Positions 52,990 through 60,847 of a DNA stretch of 64,000 nt are shown here, one piece after another. Numbering within the stretch: the stretch's first letter is position 1; the number at the start of each line of letters is the position of its first letter. The DNA lies in contig JAIXSO010000020.1 in the NCBI GenBank assembly GCA_027484685.1, positions 1 through 64,000 on the forward strand. Direction: 5' to 3'. The notes under the pieces were generated by a model. That model had not been told where the DNA came from. It made no database searches and was given only the letters and a program-made list of their open reading frames with translations. The translations under genes and the position numbers were made by a program. This stretch comes from Bacteroidota bacterium. Lineage in GTDB: Bacteria > Bacteroidota > Bacteroidia > UKL13-3.

Positions 52990-54216
52990 TTAAAAGTTTA
53001 TTTGAGCTTGAATTCGTAATAATTTTCCTGCTTGAAAATTATTTTGTTTTGCAAAATCTTCAAATCTTCTTTCAGAAATGGTGTACATGCATACCAACTC
53101 AAATTGTTTAGAAGGTTGCCATTCTATACCTAACTCATACTCATCAACTTCGTAGCTTCGCGCATCTTTTTCATGTTTTTTACCCCCTTGATAGTATTGG
53201 TAACGTGTAAAAGGAATGATTAAGTGCTTTTTAAAATTTAGCTGATAATTGAATAAAATATAACCACCCTTTAAATCTTTCAGTTCTATTGAATCGGTTA
53301 TCTTATTAAACTGCGGTCCTTGTCCTATATTGTATTCAGCTTGTATTCCAAAAGGTTTAGGATAAAGAATAAATGATGCTGCTAATCTTTCATCTAAGTA
53401 GTTTAAATCAGTAGCCGCCTTAACTCCTGTACTTAAATTTGCCTTCGTTAAAACAAATTTACCAGTATATCCTTGAATTCCAGCTTCAATTATTTGATTC
53501 TTGATTTTGAATGGATAAGAAAATCTTGTTACAAAATGTTGGTTGTTATTTAATTCAGGATTGTTTGCGGTTTGGCCATTAAAAGCTCCTAAAGCAAAGA
53601 CTCCATAATCTCCGCTTCCTTTTAGTCCACTTTTTACTAAATCAGCAAATAATTCTCTAACTTTTTGAGGTGCCCAATAAAAGAAAATACCTAAATCCCT
53701 TTCATTGGAAACTGCACTATTTAAAGCATCATTTCTATCTAAAGCTAATCTATTTTGGCTTGATTGCATATTCTCGAAACCAAATGGAACCTTACTTTGT
53801 CCTATTCTAAATCTGAACTCGTTTTTATCATCTAAACCTAGGTCAAAATAAGCATCTCTGATTTGACCAAAGTGCAGTCTATCAGAACTTGGACTACTTG
53901 CAAAGTCAGGTTGAATATAAAAATAAACTCTTTTATTTATTTGTCCAAAAAAAATAAAACGTAATCGTCTAATAAAAAAACCGCCATTGTCTCCCCATGA
54001 TCTGTCGCATTGCTCGCAATTTAATCTTGGGTTTGTTTCCAATATTCTATTATACCTTATTTGAGTATATCCTCTAATTGATATTGATTCATACCATTTT
54101 TTATCGTTTGCAGAATTAGGTTTTAAGTCAAGTGTTTTATCCTGCTTGGTATCTGTTTGAGCAACCAATAATAGTGGAAAAAAAAGGAAAATGAAAAAGG
54201 TTATTTTTATTGTCAT
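52990..54216 (-). CDS. Phosphate-selective porin (OprO/OprP family)
   Basis: 408-residue outer-membrane porin. The signal peptide MTIKITFFIFLFFPLLLVAQ sets the start at 54216; the frame continues 38 codons upstream without plausible signal sequence. The barrel begins SISIRGYTQIRYNR and contains RRLRFIFFGQINKRVYFYIQPDF, the strand pair usual in this family, and ends with RIQAQINF (terminal Phe). It is downstream of a Pit-type transporter, so phosphate entry is a fair inference. Confidence 0.8.
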   Translation of the reverse strand: MTIKITFFIFLFFPLLLVAQTDTKQDKTLDLKPNSANDKKWYESISIRGYTQIRYNRILETNPRLNCEQCDRSWGDNGGFFIRRLRFIFFGQINKRVYFYIQPDFASSPSSDRLHFGQIRDAYFDLGLDDKNEFRFRIGQSKVPFGFENMQSSQNRLALDRNDALNSAVSNERDLGIFFYWAPQKVRELFADLVKSGLKGSGDYGVFALGAFNGQTANNPELNNNQHFVTRFSYPFKIKNQIIEAGIQGYTGKFVLTKANLSTGVKAATDLNYLDERLAASFILYPKPFGIQAEYNIGQGPQFNKITDSIELKDLKGGYILFNYQLNFKKHLIIPFTRYQYYQGGKKHEKDARSYEVDEYELGIEWQPSKQFELVCMYTISERRFEDFAKQNNFQAGKLLRIQAQINF

Positions 54217-54333
54217 ATATAAAATTTTCGGCAAATAACGTAAATTAAATGTTATGAAATTAATAAATAAATACTTTTTAAGGAAGGTTAGAATGCATCT
54301 TTTTTGATACATTTTGATGAAAAATGGCATAAA

Positions 54334-54363
54334 AAAAGCCCAACCTGTAAATGTTGGGCTTTT
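54334..54363 (-). terminator. Terminator between the Pit gene and the porin gene
   Basis: AAAAGCCCAAC pairs with GTTGGGCTTTT around an 8-base loop. It lies between the two minus-strand genes, so the porin probably has its own promoter or depends on read-through. Confidence 0.8.
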
Positions 54364-54381
54364 ATAAAAGTAATGTATTTG

Positions 54382-55782
54382 TTATCCTGCCATTGCTCTA
54401 AATAATAGGAATAATATTCCTGATAATAATATAGTTACAGGTAAAGTTAATACCCAAGCAATAGCAATATTTTTAATAGTTCCACCTTGTAAGTTTTTTA
54501 CGCCTTTACTAGCAACCATGCTTCCTGCAATTCCTGATGATAATACCTGAGTAGTACTAACAGGTAATCCAAATGCTGTAGCTAAACCAATAGTGCTAGC
54601 AGCTACTAATTCACTTGCAGCACCTTGAGCATAATTCAAGTGTTGTTTACCTATTTTTTCACCAATTGTCTTTACAATTCGTTTCCAGCCTACCATGGTT
54701 CCTAAACCTAATGAAATCGAGATCATAAATATTACCCATTTTGGTGAATATTCAGTAATATCTTTAACTCCCGTAATTGATGTTTTTAAAGTATTTTTAT
54801 CGGCTTCGCTTAAAGCTATCGTTTTGCTTTTTCTTAGTTTTTCTACTTCTTTACCTAATTTAATAACACCTTGACGCACGTCAAATTTTTGTTTTACATC
54901 CAAACTATCAAAAGGTTTTGAATTAATTATTGTAGATACTTTGGTAGAAATGGTAATTAATTTTGCTAATTCTAGGCTATCATCTTTAGCTAAAGAAGTA
55001 TTAATTGTTTTATATAAAACTGAGTCAACAGCAGCTATTTCTGTTTTCACTTTAGTTAAATTCACATTTGCATTTAATGCAAAATATCCTGGAACCAAAG
55101 CAATTAAAATTAACATTACTAACCCTACACCTTTTTGTCCATCATTACTACCATGACTGTAACTCACCCCAGTACAAGTTAACAATAAAATCATTCTAAT
55201 CCAAAATGGGGGTGGATCATTAGTTTTTGGAGCCTTAAATATTGATTTATTTTTAACACTTACTCGTAGGATATACATTATCAATATTGACAAACTAAAA
55301 CCGACAAGTGGTGACACTAATAAACTTAAACCTATATCTCCCGCTTTACTCCAATTTACATAATTGCCGCTTTTTTCAGCAATAAATGAGTAAGCTAAAC
55401 CAACACCTAATATACTACCAACCAAAGTATGTGAACTTGAACACGGAATGCCAAAATACCAAGTACCTAAATTCCATACAATTGCAGTTAATAATAATGA
55501 CATAATTAATGCAACACTATGATAAACGTTTTGATCGGCTAAAACCTCTACAGGCAATAAATAACTAATACCCATTGCAACCGTAATACCCCCTGCAAAT
55601 ACACCAACACTATTCCAAATTCCACTCCAAATTACTGCAACCCAAGGTTTTAACGAATTGGTGTAAATAACTGTTGCCACGGCATTTGCTGTATCGTGAA
55701 ATCCATTTATAAATTCAAATGCACAAGCAGCTAATAAACATGCAATTAGCAGAAATGTTAAGGTGGGGTCTAATCCAAACAT
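54382..55782 (-). CDS. Inorganic phosphate transporter (PiT family)
   Basis: A 466-residue inner-membrane transporter. The two inverted PiT signatures are FEFINGFHDTANAVATVIYT (about 23-42) and ATAFGLPVSTTQVLSSGIAG; GIPCSSSHTLVGSILG and YSHGSNDGQKGVGLV are further family motifs. Between the halves, residues about 240-340 form an extra soluble segment with a Lys/Asp-rich coiled coil (KTEIAAVDSVLYKTIN, KLGKEVEKLRKSKTI). The frequent DUF47/PhoU-like partner is missing next to it. Confidence 0.9.
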   Translation of the reverse strand: MFGLDPTLTFLLIACLLAACAFEFINGFHDTANAVATVIYTNSLKPWVAVIWSGIWNSVGVFAGGITVAMGISYLLPVEVLADQNVYHSVALIMSLLLTAIVWNLGTWYFGIPCSSSHTLVGSILGVGLAYSFIAEKSGNYVNWSKAGDIGLSLLVSPLVGFSLSILIMYILRVSVKNKSIFKAPKTNDPPPFWIRMILLLTCTGVSYSHGSNDGQKGVGLVMLILIALVPGYFALNANVNLTKVKTEIAAVDSVLYKTINTSLAKDDSLELAKLITISTKVSTIINSKPFDSLDVKQKFDVRQGVIKLGKEVEKLRKSKTIALSEADKNTLKTSITGVKDITEYSPKWVIFMISISLGLGTMVGWKRIVKTIGEKIGKQHLNYAQGAASELVAASTIGLATAFGLPVSTTQVLSSGIAGSMVASKGVKNLQGGTIKNIAIAWVLTLPVTILLSGILFLLFRAMAG

Positions 55783-56023
55783 AATTTTTTGTTTTAATTT
55801 TAGTGCGAAAGTAATTTTTCGTTACAATATTGCAATGTTAAGTAATTGTAAATTGAAATATATGTTTTTCGCCATAAAAAGTTATTTTAGGCTTAATAAA
55901 TTTAAGTATTGTAACAATAATTTAGAATTTGTATCGTTGTAGTAGTTTAAATAAATTAAGTAAATATGTAAGATGCTTTTTTAGCTTAATAATTAAACTT
56001 CAAATTACTGAAACTAATAATCA

Positions 56024-57064
56024 ATGAAAAATATTTTTATTTTATGTCTGCTAATTTCTTTGTCGGCAAAGGCGCAACTTGGGGGAAACAAACCCTATGG
56101 ATTTTTAAATAATTATTCAAACGCTCGTATAGCTGCTTTGGGGGGAAGTGCCATTGCCACGCACGATAATGATGCAAGTTTAGTTATAAGTAATCCATCG
56201 CTTTTAACTGCCAATATGGATAAACAGCTCAGTTTAAATTATCAAAATTACTTAGCAAATATTGGAATGGGTTATTTTGGTTATGCTTTTAATACTAAAA
56301 AAGCAGGTCCTTTAATGGTTGGCGTTCAGTACATAAATTATGGTAGTTTTGATAGAAAGGATATAGATAATACTAATCTTGGAAGTTTTGCAGCTAACGA
56401 TTTTGCCATTCATTTATCAACTTCAAGAATTATGAATAAATGGAATATTGGAGCTACCGCTAAGTTTGTCTATTCTGTTATTGAATCATATACCAGCACA
56501 GGAATGGCTGCCGATGTGGCTGCAAGTTACAGAAGTAAAGATAGTTTAGCAGTTTTTACTGCGGTAATTAATAATTTAGGGTATGAAATTTCTACTTACA
56601 CAGGTTCCGAAAGAGAAATGTACCCTTTAAACTTTCAAATAGGTTACAGCAAAAAATTTGCTCATAATCCACTTCGCATTTCTATAATAGCTCATGATTT
56701 ACAAAAAATAGGAGGTTTATTATATCAAAACAGTGCTAAAAACAACAGAAATATTGATTTATCTACTGGGTTGCCAATTGAAGAAGATTTTACTTCCATT
56801 AATTATATTATGAGCCATTTGATAATTAATACCGAATTGGTATTTGGACAAGGTTTTCAATTAAGATTTGGATATAATGACCTTCGCAGACGAGAGTTAG
56901 CATTGCCCGATGCCCGATCGTGGGCTGGTTTTAGTTGGGGTTTTGGTTTAAAAGTTCGAAAGTTTAGATTTTCTTATGGCTCTTCATCAATTTATTCAGG
57001 AAACGCTACTAATCATTTCTCAATAATTACTAACTTGCAAGAGTTTTATAAAAAGAAAAATTAA
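56024..57064 (+). CDS. porQ: Type IX secretion system protein PorQ
   Basis: A 346-residue outer-membrane barrel of the PorV/PorQ type. Signal peptide ILCLLISLSAKAQ, then NARIAALGGSAIATHDNDAS and SNPSLLTANMDKQLSLNYQN, the standard PorQ opening. The barrel ends GNATNHFSIITNLQEFYKK. PorQ anchors the attachment complex with PorU/V/Z, so it should work with PorZ encoded at 38713. The stop overlaps the cmk start (TAATG), as in many Bacteroidota. Confidence 0.88.
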   Translation: MKNIFILCLLISLSAKAQLGGNKPYGFLNNYSNARIAALGGSAIATHDNDASLVISNPSLLTANMDKQLSLNYQNYLANIGMGYFGYAFNTKKAGPLMVGVQYINYGSFDRKDIDNTNLGSFAANDFAIHLSTSRIMNKWNIGATAKFVYSVIESYTSTGMAADVAASYRSKDSLAVFTAVINNLGYEISTYTGSEREMYPLNFQIGYSKKFAHNPLRISIIAHDLQKIGGLLYQNSAKNNRNIDLSTGLPIEEDFTSINYIMSHLIINTELVFGQGFQLRFGYNDLRRRELALPDARSWAGFSWGFGLKVRKFRFSYGSSSIYSGNATNHFSIITNLQEFYKKKN

Positions 57065-57753
57065 TGAAAGCTATAGTAATTGCTATTGATGGTTATTCTT
57101 CGTGCGGAAAAAGCACCATTGCCAAAGAATTATCAAAAATTTTAACTTATAAATATGTTGATACTGGTGCAATGTATAGGGCTGTAACGCTGTATTTTAT
57201 TCAAAACAAGGTTGATTTTAAAAATATAGACCAAGTTATGAAAGCGTTAGACAATATTCATATTACGTTTAAAATTAACATGCAAACCCAAGCTCAAGAA
57301 ACATTTTTAAATGATGAAAATATAGAAAATGAAATTAGAGTAAATCCACGTGTGGCAGGTTTTGTGAGCGATGTAAGTTCTATTAGCGAGGTGAGGCGTT
57401 TTTTAGTAAAACAACAACAAGTTTTAGGTAAAGAACGTGCAATTATTATGGATGGCAGAGATATTGGAACTGTTGTTTTTCCTGATGCTGAGCTTAAACT
57501 TTTTATTACTGCCGATCCAAACGTACGCGCTCAACGTAGGTTTGATGAACTAAAGGAAAAAGGTAAAGAAACCACTTTTGAAGAGGTATTGGCAAATCTT
57601 ACCAAACGCGATTATATTGATTCACATAGAGAAGATTCTCCATTAATGAAAGCAGATGATGCTATTGAAATTGATAATAGCAATATTAATCATCAAGAGC
57701 AACTAGATTTAATACTCAAACTTGTAAATGAAAAACTAGGCTTAAAAGCCTAG
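57064..57753 (+). CDS. cmk: (d)CMP kinase
   Basis: Phosphorylates CMP and dCMP. The 229 residues show P-loop AIDGYSSCGKSTIAKELSKIL (about 6-26), YVDTGAMYRAVTLYF, the lid with RDIGTVVFPDAELKLFITAD, and DYIDSHREDSPLMKADDAIE at the end. Its first base overlaps the porQ stop, so both are one transcript. Its stop lies inside the following terminator stem. Confidence 0.95.
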   Translation: MKAIVIAIDGYSSCGKSTIAKELSKILTYKYVDTGAMYRAVTLYFIQNKVDFKNIDQVMKALDNIHITFKINMQTQAQETFLNDENIENEIRVNPRVAGFVSDVSSISEVRRFLVKQQQVLGKERAIIMDGRDIGTVVFPDAELKLFITADPNVRAQRRFDELKEKGKETTFEEVLANLTKRDYIDSHREDSPLMKADDAIEIDNSNINHQEQLDLILKLVNEKLGLKA

Positions 57754-57760
57754 TTTTTTA
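57732..57760 (+). terminator. Terminator of porQ-cmk, overlapping the cmk stop
   Basis: AAAACTAGGCTT pairs with AAGCCTAGTTTT; the right arm contains the cmk TAG. A T-run follows. Confidence 0.8.
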
Positions 57761-57788
57761 TCAATAACATACAGCAGTAAAATAATAA

Positions 57789-58520
57789 TTAGTTACTTTT
57801 TGCTAATTTAATAATTCTAATTTTATCTAAAATAATAATTATTGGATAAACTGGGTCAATTTCCCACCATTTAGCGGCAAAGTTTGGTCTTGCTCCTGCG
57901 TGGTGATGGTTGTTTTGAAACAATTCGCCAAGCATCAAGAAATCAATAATGAGTGTATTTTTTGAATGATCATTTTCATTAAAATTTCGGTACCCATATT
58001 TATGGCCAGCCCAATTAACTATAGCTCCATGCACTGGACCCATCAAAAAATGAATCGGTAATAATAAATACATCCACCAGCTAGTAGCAAAATAAACATA
58101 AAACAAAACATAACCTGTTCCAAATAAAATTCTACTAATCCAAGTATTTGCTAACCAGTCAATTGATTTCCACTCAGGAAAATTACGATCAAACTTGGTG
58201 TCAAATTTAAATTTATTGGTGTGTATACCACTAAAAATTTTATAAGTATATTTCATCATACTTACTACTTCTTTAAAAAAATGAGGTGAATGAGGATCTT
58301 TTTCGGTATCGCTGAATGCATGATGCATTCTGTGCATAATAGCGTAAGGTCTAGGTGTTAGATAGGATGCTCCTTGAGTTATATAAGTAAATAAATAAAA
58401 GAATTTTTCCCAAAACTTATTCATTGTAAACATTTTATGGGCTGAATAGCGGTGTAAATAAAAAGTTTGTGAAAACAATGAAAGGTACCAGTGAGCTAAG
58501 AAGAATATTAATATTGGCAT
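57789..58520 (-). CDS. Acyl-CoA/fatty acid desaturase
   Basis: A 243-residue membrane di-iron desaturase. The three His boxes are HRYSAH (about 23), HRMHHAFSD (about 62-70) and NNHHHAGARPN (about 205). Four transmembrane helices are visible. The family puts a delta-9 double bond into acyl chains, adjusting membrane fluidity. A well-formed promoter precedes it. Confidence 0.9.
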   Translation of the reverse strand: MPILIFFLAHWYLSLFSQTFYLHRYSAHKMFTMNKFWEKFFYLFTYITQGASYLTPRPYAIMHRMHHAFSDTEKDPHSPHFFKEVVSMMKYTYKIFSGIHTNKFKFDTKFDRNFPEWKSIDWLANTWISRILFGTGYVLFYVYFATSWWMYLLLPIHFLMGPVHGAIVNWAGHKYGYRNFNENDHSKNTLIIDFLMLGELFQNNHHHAGARPNFAAKWWEIDPVYPIIIILDKIRIIKLAKSN

Positions 58521-58539
58521 TTAAAAATAATTATTGTTA

Positions 58540-58569
58540 CAAAAATAGTTTTGGTAAGCATTTATACAA
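58540..58569 (-). promoter_or_regulatory. Bacteroidota-type promoter of the desaturase gene
   Basis: On the minus strand TTG, 19 bases, TATTTTTG, 20 bases before the desaturase ATG. Confidence 0.55.
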
Positions 58570-58629
58570 CTACACCTTTTGTTTTGTTGGATGAGTTTAG
58601 TCAAGAATAAAAATGTTAAATGAAAGTTT

Positions 58630-59553
58630 TTAACCTAATCTCCAGAAAATCATACTAAATATACCAAAAATCATTATCAATTTAGACCAAAAACTAAGTT
58701 TAGTGAAGTGCTTTTTTGTGTCTGCATTCCAAAGTAAATACAAAGCATAAATAGATGGAATAATTACCAAAAATACTATATAGAATAAGAACTTAACAAA
58801 GGTTATTTTATTGCAATTACTCATGGATGGAAACAAAAATATAAAACCAAAACACGATAAAGTAAACAAGGATTGTAAGTAAAGTAAGATAGATTTTGTT
58901 TTTCTGATGCCTAATTTTATGGGTAATGTATTGGCATTAAACTTTGAATCGCCTCTTATATCTTCAGTATCTTTTATTATTTCTCTAATCAAATTGCTGA
59001 AAAACGCAAAAATGGCGTAAGAAAGGCAACCTAATACGTTTGTTCTTTCATCAAAAGGAATTAATATAAATATGGTTGATGCCGTCATTACTGCAACCAA
59101 TAAATTTCCTAATAAATAACTTTTTTTAAAATATTGTGAATACATCCATAACAGCAAGGAGCAAGTAAATACTAAAAAAGCTACTTTGTAGGAAATTAAC
59201 CAAGCTAAAGTAACAGCGAGTATATTAAATATTGAATGCAAAAAAATGGCCCAACGTCTGCTAATAATTTTTCCAATTATAACTGCATTGGGTTTATTAA
59301 CCATATCTAATTTTACATCCATATAGTCGTTAATTATATAGCCAGCTGCTGCCGATAAAAAAGTGGCACTTATTAATAGTACAAACCTGTCAGAAAATAG
59401 GTCTTCTAAGGAAATAGATTCAGATAAAAAGTAGTAGCTAAATAGCTGTGTAACAGTAATAATTAATATGTTTTTGTACCTAATAAGGTTGAAAAAACTA
59501 ATTAATTTATTCGATATTGTTATGTTAGTTTCCAATTTCAGTAACCCCACCAC
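58630..59553 (-). CDS. UbiA-family prenyltransferase
   Basis: A 307-residue polytopic membrane enzyme. The two Asp-rich motifs are NDYMDVKLDMVNKPNAV (about 76-92) and DTEDIRGDSKFNANTLPIKL (about 191-210), with eight or so transmembrane helices. Homologs attach a prenyl chain to an aromatic ring or glycerol phosphate; the acceptor is not predictable. The start is GTG 59553, overlapping the previous gene by 29 bases; a TTG at 59535 is an alternative. Confidence 0.85.
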   Translation of the reverse strand: MVGLLKLETNITISNKLISFFNLIRYKNILIITVTQLFSYYFLSESISLEDLFSDRFVLLISATFLSAAAGYIINDYMDVKLDMVNKPNAVIIGKIISRRWAIFLHSIFNILAVTLAWLISYKVAFLVFTCSLLLWMYSQYFKKSYLLGNLLVAVMTASTIFILIPFDERTNVLGCLSYAIFAFFSNLIREIIKDTEDIRGDSKFNANTLPIKLGIRKTKSILLYLQSLFTLSCFGFIFLFPSMSNCNKITFVKFLFYIVFLVIIPSIYALYLLWNADTKKHFTKLSFWSKLIMIFGIFSMIFWRLG

Positions 59554-60106
59554 TAACTATAAATTTCATAAAGTCTGTTGAGTTGCCTTCGTAAGGTTTA
59601 ATTTTATTTTTTTCTACAAAAAACAAATTACCACTAAAGGCGTAGGAATGAGGAAAATAAACGCAAACCAATCCTGGTAAATGAATCTCAAATAAATCGT
59701 CTTGTGTTATAAAGCCAGGTTTGTACACTCCTTCACTAAGTTCTACTATTACAGGCTTCGAAAATTTTTTCTTTTCACCTACAAATGCTTCCATTAAATC
59801 TTTAACCGAAGTGTAAATAATTTTTATGAAAGGTAGGCTCGATAAAAAATCATCTAATAGATTAAATAATGGTTTGGAAATAATGCTAGAACCAAACCAA
59901 CCAATAAAAGTAACACCGGCCAATACAATTATAAACCCAATTCCTGGAACATTAATCGGAATAAACGCATCAATTGAAATTACAATTTGGGAAACAACAT
60001 AATAAGTTAAAGTTACAGGTAGGCAAACCAATAATCCTTTCAGAAAGAAGTTAATCAATCTTTTTATTTTGTATTTTAAACTGCGTTTTAGGTTATCTTT
60101 TTTCAT
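59525..60106 (-). CDS. DUF502 family membrane protein
   Basis: A 193-residue protein with two membrane helices (FFLKGLLVCLPVTLTYYVVS; IGFIIVLAGVTFIGWFG) joined by a short loop, then the family core LSSLPFIKIIYTSVKDLMEAF, VYFPHSYAFSGNLFFVE and FMKFIVSGGV. DUF502 proteins are widespread and uncharacterised. The gene overlaps the UbiA gene, suggesting translational coupling. Confidence 0.85.
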   Translation of the reverse strand: MKKDNLKRSLKYKIKRLINFFLKGLLVCLPVTLTYYVVSQIVISIDAFIPINVPGIGFIIVLAGVTFIGWFGSSIISKPLFNLLDDFLSSLPFIKIIYTSVKDLMEAFVGEKKKFSKPVIVELSEGVYKPGFITQDDLFEIHLPGLVCVYFPHSYAFSGNLFFVEKNKIKPYEGNSTDFMKFIVSGGVTEIGN

Positions 60107-60169
60107 ATTTATTTGTTTTGCAATATTATATGCAATTAGTCAATATTTGATTAGTTAGAATATTTTTTA

Positions 60170-60712
60170 TTAAGCTTTGTGGTTAAGAATTTTACTAACA
60201 ATATCCCAAATAGTTATACCAGCTGCTACCGATACATTTAGCGAATGTTTGGTTCCAAATTGGGGTATTTCTATAGAATTATGCGATAAATCAATAATTT
60301 CTTGAGATACTCCATCTACCTCATTACCAAATACTAGTGCAATTTTAGAATTAAAGTCAGGAATGTAGTTATGTAATTTAATACTGTTTTGGGTTTGCTC
60401 TACACTATTTATAATGCAATTGTCATTTTTTAGTTGATTTATGCAATCTGTAGTTTTATCATAATATTCCCAATTTACAGAATCAGTTGATCCTAAGGCA
60501 GTTTTGAAAATTTCTTTGTTAGGTGGTGTAGATGTTATTCCGCAAAGAAAAATTTTTTCAACATTAAATGCATCACAAGTTCTAAATAATGACCCCACAT
60601 TTTGAGCACTTCTAATATTATCCAAAACAACGAAAATACTATTTCTACGGCTGTTTTTATAGTCTAAAACACTAGGCCTTTCTAGTTCACTGGTTTTTAA
60701 TTTGTAATTCAC
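60170..60712 (-). CDS. SpoU/TrmH-family RNA methyltransferase
   Basis: A 180-residue SPOUT methyltransferase. VVLDNIRSAQNVGSLFRTCD is motif 1 (N and R), ALVFGNEVDGVS is motif 2, and IPQFGTKHSLNVSVAAGITI is motif 3, together the knotted SAM site. It would 2'-O-methylate tRNA or rRNA; the exact site is unknown. It starts with GTG at 60712. There is no N-terminal RNA-binding domain, so it may be of the single-domain TrmL/TrmH class. Confidence 0.9.
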   Translation of the reverse strand: MNYKLKTSELERPSVLDYKNSRRNSIFVVLDNIRSAQNVGSLFRTCDAFNVEKIFLCGITSTPPNKEIFKTALGSTDSVNWEYYDKTTDCINQLKNDNCIINSVEQTQNSIKLHNYIPDFNSKIALVFGNEVDGVSQEIIDLSHNSIEIPQFGTKHSLNVSVAAGITIWDIVSKILNHKA

Positions 60713-60793
60713 TGATGTTGGTAATTGTTTGATTTGAATAGTAATAATAATTAATTAATCCATTAAAGTTATTAATCTTGCAAGAAAAGCACT

Positions 60794-60801
60794 TATATTT
60801 G
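60794..60801 (+). promoter_or_regulatory. Possible -7 element of the SPOR barrel gene
   Basis: TATATTTG, 47 bases before ATG 60848. The nearest TTG (60778) is only 13 bases upstream, so the match is incomplete. Confidence 0.4.
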
Positions 60802-60847
60802 CAAAGAAATTTAAACTGTTCTGGATAAAAGGATGTTTTGCAAAGTT

